Shown: piece after piece, positions 24,992-34,506 of the stretch
Numbering within the stretch: position 1 is the first letter of the stretch
Layout: every line of letters starts with the position of its first letter
From: Stieleria bergensis
Lineage (GTDB): Bacteria > Planctomycetota > Planctomycetia > Pirellulales > Pirellulaceae
Reading direction: 5' to 3'
Assembly: GCA_007745635.1 (NCBI GenBank)
Contig: CP036272.1
Location: 404,089-468,088, forward strand
DNA length: 64,000 bases
Notes under the pieces: model-generated
Seen by the model: the letters and a program-made list of their open reading frames with translations, nothing else
What the model was told of the DNA's origin: nothing
The model's database searches: none
Made by a program: the position numbers and the translations under genes

Positions 24992-25480
24992 TCAAGTTTG
25001 TTGTCCGTCCCAAACACTTAGTTCGATGATCAGGGGTTCACGCTCACAATCATAGGAGGCAATCAGACGATTGGGGCACTCATTGTCAAAGGGTTTTCCG
25101 ACACAGGGGAGTGACAGATTACAGTCACCATTGAGTACACCTTTAACGTTGCCGCCGATCACGTTCACCGCTTCGCCGAGTGCATCGACTTTTTCTTCTT
25201 CTTCCAGCTCGTTCAGGTCAATGCTAAACATGGTGGAGGCGATGCGTTCGATCAGCGTCATGCTGGCGACAACCTTGACTTCAGCATTCCACTGTCCGGA
25301 GATGCGTACGGTTGCTTGCAGCGCGTCTTCGCCAGGCCCGTCAGCACTGGGGGGCGATTGGAGTGCGGGGATACCGAGCATGATTGAAAACAGATCTTCG
25401 ACCATTTGGTCTACATCTGCCGTTTCAATCGGCATGTTCACTTGGCTGTCATCGTTAGGTTTGGTAGCAGACGGTGCCAT
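24992..25480 (-). CDS. cheX: CheX-type phosphatase
   Basis: CheX removes phosphate from CheY-P. The 162-residue protein has the CheX fold pattern, with a long helix containing the EAVNVIGGNVKGVL segment (Glu103 and Asn106, the E-x-x-N catalytic pair), followed by LSLPCV, which matches the conserved Pro-containing strand after the helix. A Pro/Asp-rich N-terminus of about 45 residues precedes. ATG at 25480 overlaps the end of cheR by 26 bases and has GAGG upstream; ATG at 25435 is an alternative. Overlap implies translational coupling. This is the most convincing of the two CheX-like proteins in the cluster. Confidence 0.85.
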   Translation of the reverse strand: MAPSATKPNDDSQVNMPIETADVDQMVEDLFSIMLGIPALQSPPSADGPGEDALQATVRISGQWNAEVKVVASMTLIERIASTMFSIDLNELEEEEKVDALGEAVNVIGGNVKGVLNGDCNLSLPCVGKPFDNECPNRLIASYDCEREPLIIELSVWDGQQT

Positions 25481-26270
25481 CTATCACTTTCCTCTCGTAG
25501 GGAAGGTTCATGCCGATCATGGTTTCGGCAGAGCCGATAAACAAGTGGCCATTGGGAGTTAGTACTTTGCCAATACGGTTTAAGATGCTTTGCCTCGTGG
25601 GCTGATCAAAGTAGATCAGCACATTACGAATCAGAACAATGTCGACCGCGTGGATGGGTGGGAACGGGTCGATCAAGTTCAGACGCTGATGTCGGAGCAT
25701 GGAACGCAGTTCGCTTTTCACCTGCCAGCGACTTCCTCGGCGATCAAAGAATCGCACAAGGTCCCTCGCAGGCAGGCCGCGGTTGACTTCTAATTGAGAG
25801 TAGATTCCATTTCGCGATCGTTCCAGCATTTCCTCACTTAAGTCCGTAACTAAGATGTCTACATTCCACCGGTCGAGCTGGGGGAAGTGGTCACGTAAGA
25901 CCATTGCCATGCTGTAGGGTTCTTGGCCACTGGAGCCAGCGGCACACCAGATTCGGATGGTGCGCGTTGCGGCATTGCGCTGCATGGCTTCCGGAATGAA
26001 GTAGGTGCGCATGGCTTGAAACAAGTGAGCGTCTCTGTAGAAGCTTGTTTCGTTCACCGTAATGGCTTCGGCCACGCGGTCCTGAAGCGTGTGGCCGCGA
26101 GTGCCCTTCAATTCAGTCATCAAGGTGTCGACGTTATCGAGGCCCGTGCTGACCAATACCTTCTGCAATCGTTGCTCAATCATTTGCTGTTGGCGCGGAG
26201 CGATCACGTTCCCTGATCGCTTGGCGACCAAGTGTTGCAGAAATTCGAAATCAGGAGTTGCCAGAGGCAT
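25455..26270 (-). CDS. cheR: Chemotaxis methyltransferase CheR
   Basis: CheR methylates Glu side chains of chemoreceptors with S-adenosylmethionine. The 271-residue product has the N-terminal helical CheR_N domain (1-75), then the Rossmann methyltransferase domain: TVNETSFYRD at the junction, the SAM-binding IWCAAGSSGQEPYSMAM, an acidic strand end LVTDLSEEMLERSRN, and IRNVLIYFD as the conserved catalytic-side segment. Length fits the family. It starts 15 bp after cheB and ends inside the start of cheX. Confidence 0.95.
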   Translation of the reverse strand: MPLATPDFEFLQHLVAKRSGNVIAPRQQQMIEQRLQKVLVSTGLDNVDTLMTELKGTRGHTLQDRVAEAITVNETSFYRDAHLFQAMRTYFIPEAMQRNAATRTIRIWCAAGSSGQEPYSMAMVLRDHFPQLDRWNVDILVTDLSEEMLERSRNGIYSQLEVNRGLPARDLVRFFDRRGSRWQVKSELRSMLRHQRLNLIDPFPPIHAVDIVLIRNVLIYFDQPTRQSILNRIGKVLTPNGHLFIGSAETMIGMNLPYERKVIDGTVCYQT

Positions 26271-26285
26271 TTCGTGAACCGTGTT

Positions 26286-27530
26286 CTATGACTGTTTGAG
26301 GGCTTGGAAGACACTGCCGGTGGAGGCGAAGATTTCACCGGCCATCTGATCAATGGACAACACTTTGTCTGCGAGACCTCGACGAACCACTTCACCAGGC
26401 ATTCCCCAGACAGTGCTGGATGCCTCGTCTTGGGCAAACACCAATCCTCCGCTGCCCTTGATCTCTCGGGCTCCGTCGGCGCCATCACGGCCCATGCCTG
26501 TGAGGACAACTCCCAAGACACTTTTGCCGTACACTTTGACCGCAGATTCAAACAGCGGGTCAGCCGAAGGGCGGCAGCTATTGATGTGGTCGTACTGCTC
26601 TAAATCGATACTGACTTGCACGCCATCGCGAACCACTTTCATGTGATAGTCACCTGGCGCGATCGCGATCAATCCGGCTTGCACCACCTGGCCTTGAGTC
26701 GCTTCAACCACCGTGCGTTTGGCTTGTCGGGTCAGTCGTTCGGCCAGCAGCGGTGTGAACTCTGCAGGCATGTGCTGGACGATCAGGATCGGAGTCTGCA
26801 TGGCGCTGGGCAAGGTTTCCAGGAGACACTGCAGCGCCTGAGGGCCACCGGTGGAGACCGCGATCACAACGATTTCAAACTTTTGTAGTTGACTGCGCGT
26901 TTGCAGCTTTGCGCTCTCAGTGAGTTCCTTGGCCGGTGGCGTTTCTCGCTTCAAGGCCACTGCCGCATTTGTCTTGTGCGGCGTCTGGGCTACGCTGGCG
27001 GTTTGAGCTGGAATTCGAGTGCCGTTGTTTATCGCCTGAGCACTGCCGGGAGTGGCAACGTGTCCGTTGTCGGAGGCCGTTTTTGGCAGCGCAGTTGCTG
27101 AGGCTTGTGAATCGCGAGTTGCCAAGTTGCCTTGCTTGATGACTTTGGGCAGCAGTTCGCTTTGTACATGGGCCAGCACCATTTCTGCGGGGCGGGTGGC
27201 GCTGGGTTTGGCAGCAAAATCACTCGCGCCGGCCGACATGGATTCCAGATTTAACTCCGCATTGCGGCTGTTCATTCGACCGTGCATGATGATCGGCAAA
27301 TGAGGATGCTCCGATCTGATGCGACGCACAACGTTGGGACCACTAATGTCTTTTAACGCAACATCTACAATCAACACGTCAGGGCGTAGTTGAGCGATCT
27401 GTTCAATCGCATGGGAGCCGCTTTCCGCTTCCCCAACAACTGCGATCCGCGCATCTGCCTCGAGCGCTTTTTTCGTCAACCGCCTCATGATTGACGATTC
27501 ATCGCAGATTAGGATTTTCAGTTGATTCAT
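26286..27530 (-). CDS. cheB: Chemotaxis methylesterase CheB
   Basis: CheB demethylates and deamidates receptor glutamates. The 414-residue protein has an N-terminal receiver (acceptor Asp56 in LIVDVALKD), a long Ala/Thr/Pro-rich linker (about 130-210), and the esterase domain with its Ser-His-Asp triad: VIAVSTGGPQAL (Ser), QHMPAEFTPLLAERL (His) and VVLTGMGRDGADG (Asp). The linker is longer than in enteric CheB. The frame runs on to 27578, but the ATG at 27530 begins the receiver. The first acidic pair of the receiver is reduced (CDESS). It lies between the first cheY (81 bp) and cheR (15 bp). Confidence 0.95.
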   Translation of the reverse strand: MNQLKILICDESSIMRRLTKKALEADARIAVVGEAESGSHAIEQIAQLRPDVLIVDVALKDISGPNVVRRIRSEHPHLPIIMHGRMNSRNAELNLESMSAGASDFAAKPSATRPAEMVLAHVQSELLPKVIKQGNLATRDSQASATALPKTASDNGHVATPGSAQAINNGTRIPAQTASVAQTPHKTNAAVALKRETPPAKELTESAKLQTRSQLQKFEIVVIAVSTGGPQALQCLLETLPSAMQTPILIVQHMPAEFTPLLAERLTRQAKRTVVEATQGQVVQAGLIAIAPGDYHMKVVRDGVQVSIDLEQYDHINSCRPSADPLFESAVKVYGKSVLGVVLTGMGRDGADGAREIKGSGGLVFAQDEASSTVWGMPGEVVRRGLADKVLSIDQMAGEIFASTGSVFQALKQS

Positions 27531-27611
27531 CGAGTCAATAGCAGACAAAGACAAAGGACAGATGCAAAGGGCAGTCATCAGAGCGTCGCAAGGTCGATCG
27601 CAAAGCGGTCT

Positions 27612-28001
27612 TTAGGTGGGTTCTTGCATGGGTGATTGCACTCCGATGAGCTGCAACTTTTCAACCAAGATGTCATGAGTAAAGGGTTTCATCATGAATT
27701 CGTCGACGCCAGCGAGTAGAGCACGCGCCATGCGAACGGACTCGGTTTCTGTGGTGACCATGACGAGCTTGTGGTGCTTTGTTGCCTCGTTGGCACGCAC
27801 GCGTTCGACGAATTGGAGCCCATTCATGACGGGCATGTTCCAGTCAACGAGAATGACCTCGATGTCTTGATTGTGTTCAGCTAGGAGTTCTAACCCAGCG
27901 CGTCCATCGCCCGCTTCGACGATTTCAAACCCAATCGACTTCATCGTTCGCGAAATGATCCTGCGCATCGCAGAAGAATCGTCAATGATGAGCGTTTTCA
28001 C
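27612..28001 (-). CDS. cheY: CheY-type response regulator
   Basis: A 129-residue single receiver with the complete active site: LIIDDSSAMRR, acceptor Asp53 in ILVDWNMPVMNG, Thr in MVTTETES, and Lys in MMKPFT. It belongs with CheA as the likely main phosphate acceptor by virtue of its position in the cheA-cheW-MCP half of the cluster, but this is inference. The start is GTG, as with the other cheY. It is only about half identical to that second CheY by eye, so they are not a recent duplication. Confidence 0.93.
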   Translation of the reverse strand: MKTLIIDDSSAMRRIISRTMKSIGFEIVEAGDGRAGLELLAEHNQDIEVILVDWNMPVMNGLQFVERVRANEATKHHKLVMVTTETESVRMARALLAGVDEFMMKPFTHDILVEKLQLIGVQSPMQEPT

Positions 28002-28147
28002 GACGGTAACGTCCTTTGCTGGTATTCAGCGAAGCTGTAAGAGTGCTGGAGGAATGATCGACGGAAGCCTAGGCGATTCAATCGATCGTTGTTGACTCAT
28101 GATTGCAGGGCATCGCGATGGTGTTTGTGTGCGATCGATGGTCTGGC

Positions 28148-29656
28148 TTAAATGGTCGTGGTTTCTGGATGCCGCGAGAAATCTTCGCCGCCAGTTTCGC
28201 TAGCGAGCTGAGTCGCTGCACCGACAAGCTGAGTCAGTTCGTCGGCCATGGATTCGAGTTGGGACGCAGTCTCTAGGACTTGCCCTGAGCTGCCCGAAGC
28301 CCTGGCGGTGCCGGCGACTCGAGAAACGCATTGGGCGATTTCTCCGCTGCCCGTCGCAACCTCACTGATGCTGCGAGAGATTTCAGTCGTCATCTCGGTC
28401 TGCTTATCAACGGCCCCGGCGATTGCGGTTTGGCTCTCGTTGATCTGTGCGATCACGTCGCTGACGCGGCTGATTGCTTGAACCGCATCTTGCGTGTCGC
28501 CTTGAATGGTTTCGATGCGGCTGATGATGTCTTCGGTCGCTTTACTGGTTTCTTTTGCGAGTTCCTTGACCTCGTTGGCAACGACCGCGAAGCCTTTCCC
28601 AGCTTCACCCGCTCGGGCTGCCTCAATGGTCGCGTTTAGAGCCAGTAAGTTCGTTTGTTCGGCGATCGAATTGATGACCTTGATCACGTTGCCAATTTCA
28701 CTGCTGCTATCGCCTAGTCGCGTGATGGTGTGGTTGGTTTGACTGGCGGCCTCAACTGCCTTTTGAGCGATTGTCACGGCGCTTGAAGCATTGCTTGAGA
28801 TGTCTTTGATACTGAGCTCAAATTGGGTGACGGCACCGGCGAGAGTCTGCGCGTTCGCGCTGACCTCTTCTGCGGCCCCACTGGCAACCATCGCGTCGTT
28901 GGAGGTTGCTTCAGAGCTGGCTGTGATTTTGGAGACAACGCCCCGCGAGAGTTGTCGCAGGCGGTTCGCAGACCGCTGAAGAGGGCCGACGGTTTCGCGG
29001 CAAACGAACCATCCAATGGCAGCGATGAAGACTTCAACCAGCAGGAAAGCTCCAATGGAGAGCCAGATTCGCGACTGGATCATGCTGGCGACATTGGCTT
29101 CGATTTCGGCGTTGCGCTGGTTGGTGAGCTTCACGACTTCGTCAACCGCTAACCGATGCTGTTGATAGTCTTTGCGAAGAGGTCCGCGTACTAAGTTACT
29201 TGCTTTTTCCAGATCGCCCTCTAAGCAGGCTGGGATGAATTGGGTGCGTACCAGGCGGTAGAAGTCTTCCGCCGGTTGGTGCGCGTCAATGGACTTTGCG
29301 GTGGCGATGGGGCCATCATCCAAGGTGTCTTTCCAGTGCTGGTAGCGCTCGTTGTATTGAGCTTCCAGCGTCTGACACCGTTTTGCATATTCTTCCAGTT
29401 CTGCTTTAGGAGAGCCAGCCTCAACCTCATCGACCATTTGCAGGACCACCATGTATGATTCGATGATGTAATTGGGTGGCGGCAGGATATCGCTGATGAG
29501 ATCTTTGCCTTCGATGATACGTTGGTACTGAGCGCTGCCAACTTTGAAGTCCGACAGTGTTTTCCAGGCCCAGGCGCCAAACCCCAGGAAGGCAATTGCG
29601 AAACACAGCACCATTAGCCGAAGTCGGTCACGTACGGAGAGTCCTGCTAGATTCAT
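28148..29656 (-). CDS. Methyl-accepting chemotaxis protein
   Basis: A transmembrane chemoreceptor of 502 residues. The first helix lies at about 13-33, a helical periplasmic sensor of about 165 residues follows (four-helix-bundle type), and the second helix at about 200-220. A recognisable HAMP domain is not obvious after it. The cytoplasmic rod contains the conserved signalling tip ([19 protein letters not shown]) and a following Lys/Glu-rich return helix. It is the only receptor in the window and is encoded between cheY and cheW, so it is the natural input for this CheA. The ligand is unknown. No C-terminal CheR-tethering pentapeptide of the NWETF type is seen. Confidence 0.93.
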   Translation of the reverse strand: MNLAGLSVRDRLRLMVLCFAIAFLGFGAWAWKTLSDFKVGSAQYQRIIEGKDLISDILPPPNYIIESYMVVLQMVDEVEAGSPKAELEEYAKRCQTLEAQYNERYQHWKDTLDDGPIATAKSIDAHQPAEDFYRLVRTQFIPACLEGDLEKASNLVRGPLRKDYQQHRLAVDEVVKLTNQRNAEIEANVASMIQSRIWLSIGAFLLVEVFIAAIGWFVCRETVGPLQRSANRLRQLSRGVVSKITASSEATSNDAMVASGAAEEVSANAQTLAGAVTQFELSIKDISSNASSAVTIAQKAVEAASQTNHTITRLGDSSSEIGNVIKVINSIAEQTNLLALNATIEAARAGEAGKGFAVVANEVKELAKETSKATEDIISRIETIQGDTQDAVQAISRVSDVIAQINESQTAIAGAVDKQTEMTTEISRSISEVATGSGEIAQCVSRVAGTARASGSSGQVLETASQLESMADELTQLVGAATQLASETGGEDFSRHPETTTI

Positions 29657-29746
29657 GAGATTGTCCTATAACTGTTTGGATGCGTTGTGTTTGGTGGTGT
29701 CAGGCGAGTTGCCGATCAATGGGAACTGTGGAGGTGGGACGCTTCG

Positions 29747-30223
29747 TCAGGCAGCGAACTTGATCACGCAGGAAGTGTCCAGGATCAATAGGAGTTCATT
29801 CTCTAGCTTGAACGCTCCACGGATCAGTTCGCGGGGCGGTCCTTGTAATGTTTCGGGAGGTGTTTCGAAGCGGTCGCTTTGAACAGCGATGACGTCACCG
29901 ATTTCATCGACCATCAAGCTTGTCGGGCCGTCTTCGGTTCGAATCACAACGTTCATCGCATCGGATTGTTCTTTGGTCAGTGAATCAAGTCCGAGTTGTT
30001 TGCGAAGGTCAATTGCGCTGACAATTTGGCCTCGCAGGTTCATGAGTCCGTGCACCGAAAATGGGGCCAGGGGAACACGTGTGGTGCGTTGGCTGCGGAG
30101 GACTTCTTGGACTTGCCGAACTGCTACACCGAACAGTAGTTCGCTGACTCGGAACGTGCAGTAAGCTTCTTGTCCGCTACTGCTTGAATCCGTTGAGGGA
30201 TTTCCCTCGCCATTGCTTGTCAT
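29747..30223 (-). CDS. cheW: Chemotaxis adaptor CheW
   Basis: CheW couples the receptor to CheA. The 158-residue product has the two SH3-like subdomains: CTFRVSELLFGVAVRQVQEV, then HGLMNLRGQIVSAIDLRK with the RG signature, and VIRTEDGPTSLMVDEIGDVI. The frame continues to a TTG at 30244, but ATG at 30223 is preferred; the first 20 residues are polar and disordered-looking. It lies between cheA (65 bp) and the receptor gene. Confidence 0.93.
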   Translation of the reverse strand: MTSNGEGNPSTDSSSSGQEAYCTFRVSELLFGVAVRQVQEVLRSQRTTRVPLAPFSVHGLMNLRGQIVSAIDLRKQLGLDSLTKEQSDAMNVVIRTEDGPTSLMVDEIGDVIAVQSDRFETPPETLQGPPRELIRGAFKLENELLLILDTSCVIKFAA

Positions 30224-30288
30224 CGTTCTGTGTCTCTCAATCAATGTGGGCGTTGTGGGTTTGGCGTTTGGCTGAATTCGCGATTGGT

Positions 30289-32787
30289 TTAACAGATCAC
30301 GACGCCACTGGCCTGGACAACATGTTGAAGGTTGACCATTTCGGTGACGCGGTTCTTGATGATTCTGCTGTTTCCTTGAGTCTTCGTTTCGACGCTGATA
30401 TCAGCGGCAACAATGTCAACAATCTTTCCGACGACGACGCCGACGTTTTGGTCTCCCTGAGAGAAGACGACGGTGCTGATGACGGAGTCGTCTTCGTCGC
30501 CCATTGGTGCGCAGTGCAAGGGGCCGCCAGTGAGATCGATCAGCGGCAGGATTTCTCCGCGATATTGGACAACACTTTTGGAGCCCGCGTGTTCGACATT
30601 TTGGACGGGGAATTCTTCGAGTCGAGCGACGGAGGAGAGTCGAATGGCGGCTCTGAGTCCCTCATGTGATTCGACGACGAGAAGTTCCTCTTGTTCACTG
30701 GATCTGGACATCGCGAGGGGTGGCTTTTCTCTGACCGATCGATCGCGGTGTTGGGCCAGGACATGGCTCTTTTGTGCCAGTCCCAGCACATCGAGGATTA
30801 AGGCGACGTGTCCGTCGCCCATGATCGTTGCTCCTGCGTAGGCTGGGATAGCCTTGAGGTTTTGCCCCAGGGGCTTGACGACGATTTCTTGGGTGTCAGT
30901 GATTGAATCAACGACAAGTCCAAAGAGTTCAGAGTCGGCTCGCAGGACGACGATATTGATGTCTTCGTTACGGCGATCTTGTTTTCTTCGTTCACGAACT
31001 TCCAATTCCTCGTCCAGGTAGACCAGAGGCAGCAAGTTACCTCGCAGGCGATAAACAGGGACATTGTGGATGTACTCAATTTCATCGTTAACGCGATCGT
31101 TGCTTAATCGCACGAGTTCCATCAAGTTGACCTGCGGGATGGCATAGTGGTCGTCGTCCACAGTGACCATGAGTGCCGGGACAATCGCCAAGGTCAATGG
31201 GATTTTGATTCGTAGTGTGGTTCCTTTTCCGGCGACGCTTTGGATATCAAGCGTGCCTCCGATCTGTTCAATATTGGTTTTGACAACATCCATCCCCACG
31301 CCTCTTCCAGAGACATTGGTGACTTTCTGTGCTGTTGAGAAGCCGGGCAACAGGATCAGATTGATCAGTTCTCTTTCCGACATCTCGTGAGAGACATCGG
31401 CAGCGACGACACCTTTTTCGACGGCTTTTTCTCTGATTCTCTCTGCGTTGATGCCGCCTCCGTCGTCGGCGATCTCAATGTTGACTTGGCCACCTTCGTG
31501 GAAAGCGCGTAAGGAGAGAGTGCCGAGACCTGGTTTGCCAGCAGCAATACGTTGTTCCGGGGATTCGATGCCGTGGTCGACGGAGTTGCGGACGATGTGT
31601 GTGAGCGGATCCTTGATTGCTTCTAAGACAGTCTTGTCGAGTTCGGTATCAGCGCCGAACATTTGGACTTCAACCTGTTTGCCCAGTGTGGCAGAGAGGT
31701 CGCGTACGACCCTAGGCAGTTTGCTCCAGGCATTTCGAATCGGCTGCATTCGGGTTTTCATCACTCCCTCTTGGAGTTCGGTCGTGATGAGGTTCAGTCG
31801 CTGGGAAGCTGCATTCATGCGAGCGTCTTCCAAGCGAGAGCAGAACTGAACAATTTCATTCCGAGACAGGACCAGTTCACCGACGAGGTTCATGAGTTTG
31901 TCGAGAATTTCGACATCGATTCGAACTGAAGCGTCAGCGACTGTTTTGTTTGCCTGGTGATCGGAGGTTCCTTTGTCTTCGGAGTTTAGGGTTGGAGTTG
32001 CGGTTTGGGGGTCTTTGTTGACCTTGGGCGGGGTTTGGTCGGGTTGAGGCTGTTCGTTTACCGGAGCAGCGTTGCTGACATGCGGGGTGGGGATGGGAGC
32101 GGTGGGGGCATCTTGGGCAGGCCCTTCGGTGGCTGGTTCTAAGACCGGCTCGTCTTCTAAAGCGGGCTTGTCAGTTGTTGGTAGCAGGTCGTCTGGATGG
32201 TTGGTGAGTGCTGTTTCGTTGTCGATTGCTTGAGGTTCGGGGGGATTCTGCGCGTCGAGTTCCGTTGTTAATTCGTCATTAACTTCGCTGTCTAATTGCG
32301 GAGGTTCCGGTGGCGGGTCTACAGGTTCAGTCGCGATAGATTCGGGAGTTTGTTCGGCGGGCGGTTGGCTGGGCTGAGTCCCAGCGTCAGCGCCGTGGAG
32401 CAGTTCTTGGAGCTTTAGGATGAGAGCTTCGTAGTCTGCGTCACCTTCGTTGCCGATTTGTTCCAGATTGGCGAGGATGGCACGAATTGCATCCACCATG
32501 CCAAGCAGTCCGTCGGCGATGTCATGGGTGAGGCTAAGTCGTCCATCGCGCAGCTTGACCAGTAGGTTTTCGCCGACGTGAGCAACTCGCTCCAGTTTGT
32601 TTAGAGCCAGGAATCCGGAGGTGCCTTTGATGGTGTGCACTGTGCGGAAGATGCTTCCGAGTCGTTCGCGATCATCGGGGCGATCTTCGAGCGCCATCAA
32701 GTTTTGGTCGAGTTCGTCGAGGCTTTCGTAGCTTTCGACAAGGAATTCCTTAACGATTTCCATCTCATCATCGTCGAAGCCGTCCAC
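30289..32787 (-). CDS. cheA: Chemotaxis histidine kinase CheA with two C-terminal CheW-like domains
   Basis: The kinase at the head of the cluster, 832 residues. The N-terminal Hpt domain carries phospho-accepting His51 in FRTVHTIKGTSGFLAL. A Pro/Glu/Asp-rich linker (about 135-285) replaces a clear P2 CheY-docking domain. Dimerisation (RIDVEILDKLMNLVGELV), then the HATPase domain with N box THIVRNSVDHGIE, DDGGGIN and GRGVGMDVVK follow. The C-terminus has a CheW-like P5 domain and then a second CheW-like domain (about 690-832, LRAAIRLSSVARLEEFP and VQYRGEILPLIDLTG). The start is GTG. A duplicated P5 is known in some CheA proteins and may change array contacts. Confidence 0.95.
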   Translation of the reverse strand: MDGFDDDEMEIVKEFLVESYESLDELDQNLMALEDRPDDRERLGSIFRTVHTIKGTSGFLALNKLERVAHVGENLLVKLRDGRLSLTHDIADGLLGMVDAIRAILANLEQIGNEGDADYEALILKLQELLHGADAGTQPSQPPAEQTPESIATEPVDPPPEPPQLDSEVNDELTTELDAQNPPEPQAIDNETALTNHPDDLLPTTDKPALEDEPVLEPATEGPAQDAPTAPIPTPHVSNAAPVNEQPQPDQTPPKVNKDPQTATPTLNSEDKGTSDHQANKTVADASVRIDVEILDKLMNLVGELVLSRNEIVQFCSRLEDARMNAASQRLNLITTELQEGVMKTRMQPIRNAWSKLPRVVRDLSATLGKQVEVQMFGADTELDKTVLEAIKDPLTHIVRNSVDHGIESPEQRIAAGKPGLGTLSLRAFHEGGQVNIEIADDGGGINAERIREKAVEKGVVAADVSHEMSERELINLILLPGFSTAQKVTNVSGRGVGMDVVKTNIEQIGGTLDIQSVAGKGTTLRIKIPLTLAIVPALMVTVDDDHYAIPQVNLMELVRLSNDRVNDEIEYIHNVPVYRLRGNLLPLVYLDEELEVRERRKQDRRNEDINIVVLRADSELFGLVVDSITDTQEIVVKPLGQNLKAIPAYAGATIMGDGHVALILDVLGLAQKSHVLAQHRDRSVREKPPLAMSRSSEQEELLVVESHEGLRAAIRLSSVARLEEFPVQNVEHAGSKSVVQYRGEILPLIDLTGGPLHCAPMGDEDDSVISTVVFSQGDQNVGVVVGKIVDIVAADISVETKTQGNSRIIKNRVTEMVNLQHVVQASGVVIC

Positions 32788-33284
32788 GATAGCTATGCCC
32801 CAGGAACAAAGGAAACAAACGGTTAGTAAGCAGGAGTAAATGCATTCACGTCTCTGGCAGGATCAGCCACGCGGCGAGTGCAGTGATTAAAGAGTTCATT
32901 GCTTGCGATTGGTGGGCAGGTTGGCTGGATATTGGGAATGAGGGGAGGTCGTCGTCTTGGCCAAGAACCGCAGGGGGAAAAGTCCGGTCCTATCAATCAT
33001 GAACAAAGGTTTCACATCAGGGACAGTCCCCATCCGCTCGCTCCTACTGCTTCACATCTGGGGACAGTCCCATAAAGTGAACTAAGAGTTAGTTCACGGT
33101 GACTTGGGGGGCTGGGAGGAATGAGGGCCGTCCCTTGGCTGGTAATCCCTTTGGCAAAAGTGCGTTTTTGACCCAATGACTGGTCTTCTTCGAATCGTTC
33201 CACCCCCTTGGCGCAGACCCCTAGCCCAGCCAGATCAAAGCCGGCTTTTCGAGGTCACTCAGATGGCTCTGTCATGAAGTGTTG
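32788..33284. other. Gap between cheA and the transposase gene
   Basis: No gene is supported in these 497 bases. The minus-strand chemotaxis promoter should lie here. It holds two REP-like palindromes (33011-33071) and a perfect inverted repeat GTGAACTA/TAGTTCAC with a 5-base loop at 33077-33097, all just downstream of the RAYT gene. Confidence 0.6.
33011..33071. repeat. Pair of REP-like palindromic elements
   Basis: Two copies of TTCACATC followed by one or two bases and the palindrome GGGACAGTCCC lie at 33011-33030 and 33051-33071 in the same orientation. Arrangement of two close palindromes beside a RAYT gene is the usual REP layout. A third copy of the core, preceded by TTCAC, is at 63960-63976. 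Confidence 0.7.
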
Positions 33285-34499
33285 TTAGCTGCTCCCCGGC
33301 AGCAACGCTAATCCTTCTCGCCGAACCGCTAGAGGCCGATCGCTGCGCAAACCTTTCATCCGTTCCAGCGAGTCTCCAGTCCCAGCCACATGCGGGAACA
33401 ACCGGCAAAAGTCTGTCATCAGCGTCAACCATCCACCCGCCGCGATCCCAAGCCGAGTCAGAATCGCTTCCACATACTCAGGCGTCTTGCCCGGTTTGCC
33501 GTCAACGAGCAATCGAGCCGTGTAGTCAAGCATCTCAAAGTAACGCTCCAGCGAAATCGGTAACACGCCTTTGTCACTGCACCGCGCACCACTCACACTT
33601 TGCTTCTCACCGCTCTGTGGCTCCAGTTCATTCAGCGGGATCGGACAGAGGAAGGCATCAGCCGCCTCTGCACCCCTGCCCAACCAAACATCTTCCTGAA
33701 GCCACCCCAATCCCAACTTCAGCATCCATTCCGCCTCGTCGATCGGCACATTCCGCTCAATCGAATACGCCAACAGACGACGCTGGCCGCCAGAGAACTG
33801 TGCGTTTTCAACTACCGTCGCCAAACCCGCACGAACCGGATTCAAGTCCACATACATCGTCGCTGCCATCACCGCCGCTTCGTCCTCCAGTCGCACCGAG
33901 TGGTATCGGTCACCCCAAAGATGCCCGTCCGTTCCCTGTTCCCAGTTGATTCTCGTCGCGATGTACTGATTCAACCGTCCCATCATCGCCGAAGTGTCGC
34001 TCAGCTTGCGACGTACCTTGGCCAACTCAATTGGGTTGTTGCGAATCATGTCGAGCTCCTGCTCGGTGGGCTCACAAGGATCGCCCTCGGGCGTCTTGCG
34101 TCTCGGACTGATCATCAGCATGCGACGAGCAACATCTGTGTCACTCCACCGAGCAACCAAATCAGGGCGTGTCCTGATGACCATGTGATAGTGGTTGGAC
34201 ATGATCGCAAAGGTGACCAAATCAATGCCAAAGTATCTGGCATAGCGTTTGATCCGCTGCACAATCCAGCGTCGGCGATAGGTGAAGTCGTCTTCAAAGC
34301 CAGCGTCCCGCCGCGCCTTGCGATGCAAAGCCCCCGGCAGGCTTCGCTTGGCTTTCTTTCTTGCTTTGGTGTTCTTTTGAGTCACCGGAATCGACAACAC
34401 CTTGCCAAATAAGAACCGTCCATGAGCGACTTTGGTGCCAACTAAGACACATTGCACCTGGTCGGGGTCGAGAATCTCAGAGCGAGTATTTCGAGGCAT
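33285..34499 (-). CDS. REP-associated tyrosine transposase (RAYT, Y1_Tnp family)
   Basis: A 404-residue HUH single-strand nuclease of the IS200-like/REP-associated class. The HUH motif is SNHYHMVIRT (His103, His105) and the candidate catalytic Tyr179 lies in GRLNQYIATRIN. The conserved DGHLWGDRYHSV segment follows, as in Y1_Tnp domains. About 60 extra residues separate HUH and Tyr, and a C-terminal extension of some 170 residues has no clear domain, a long form that I associate with planctomycetes. Expected role is cleavage of REP hairpins. Palindromes lie just downstream and a bulged inverted repeat just upstream (34507-34537). Frame is intact, so it may be active. Confidence 0.88.
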   Translation of the reverse strand: MPRNTRSEILDPDQVQCVLVGTKVAHGRFLFGKVLSIPVTQKNTKARKKAKRSLPGALHRKARRDAGFEDDFTYRRRWIVQRIKRYARYFGIDLVTFAIMSNHYHMVIRTRPDLVARWSDTDVARRMLMISPRRKTPEGDPCEPTEQELDMIRNNPIELAKVRRKLSDTSAMMGRLNQYIATRINWEQGTDGHLWGDRYHSVRLEDEAAVMAATMYVDLNPVRAGLATVVENAQFSGGQRRLLAYSIERNVPIDEAEWMLKLGLGWLQEDVWLGRGAEAADAFLCPIPLNELEPQSGEKQSVSGARCSDKGVLPISLERYFEMLDYTARLLVDGKPGKTPEYVEAILTRLGIAAGGWLTLMTDFCRLFPHVAGTGDSLERMKGLRSDRPLAVRREGLALLPGSS

Positions 34500-34506
34500 A
34501 AGAAGA

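Noticed and set aside
33600..34412. Plus-strand frame of 270 residues
   Set aside because: It lies antisense to the RAYT gene, which has clear HUH and Tyr motifs; this frame shows no domain.
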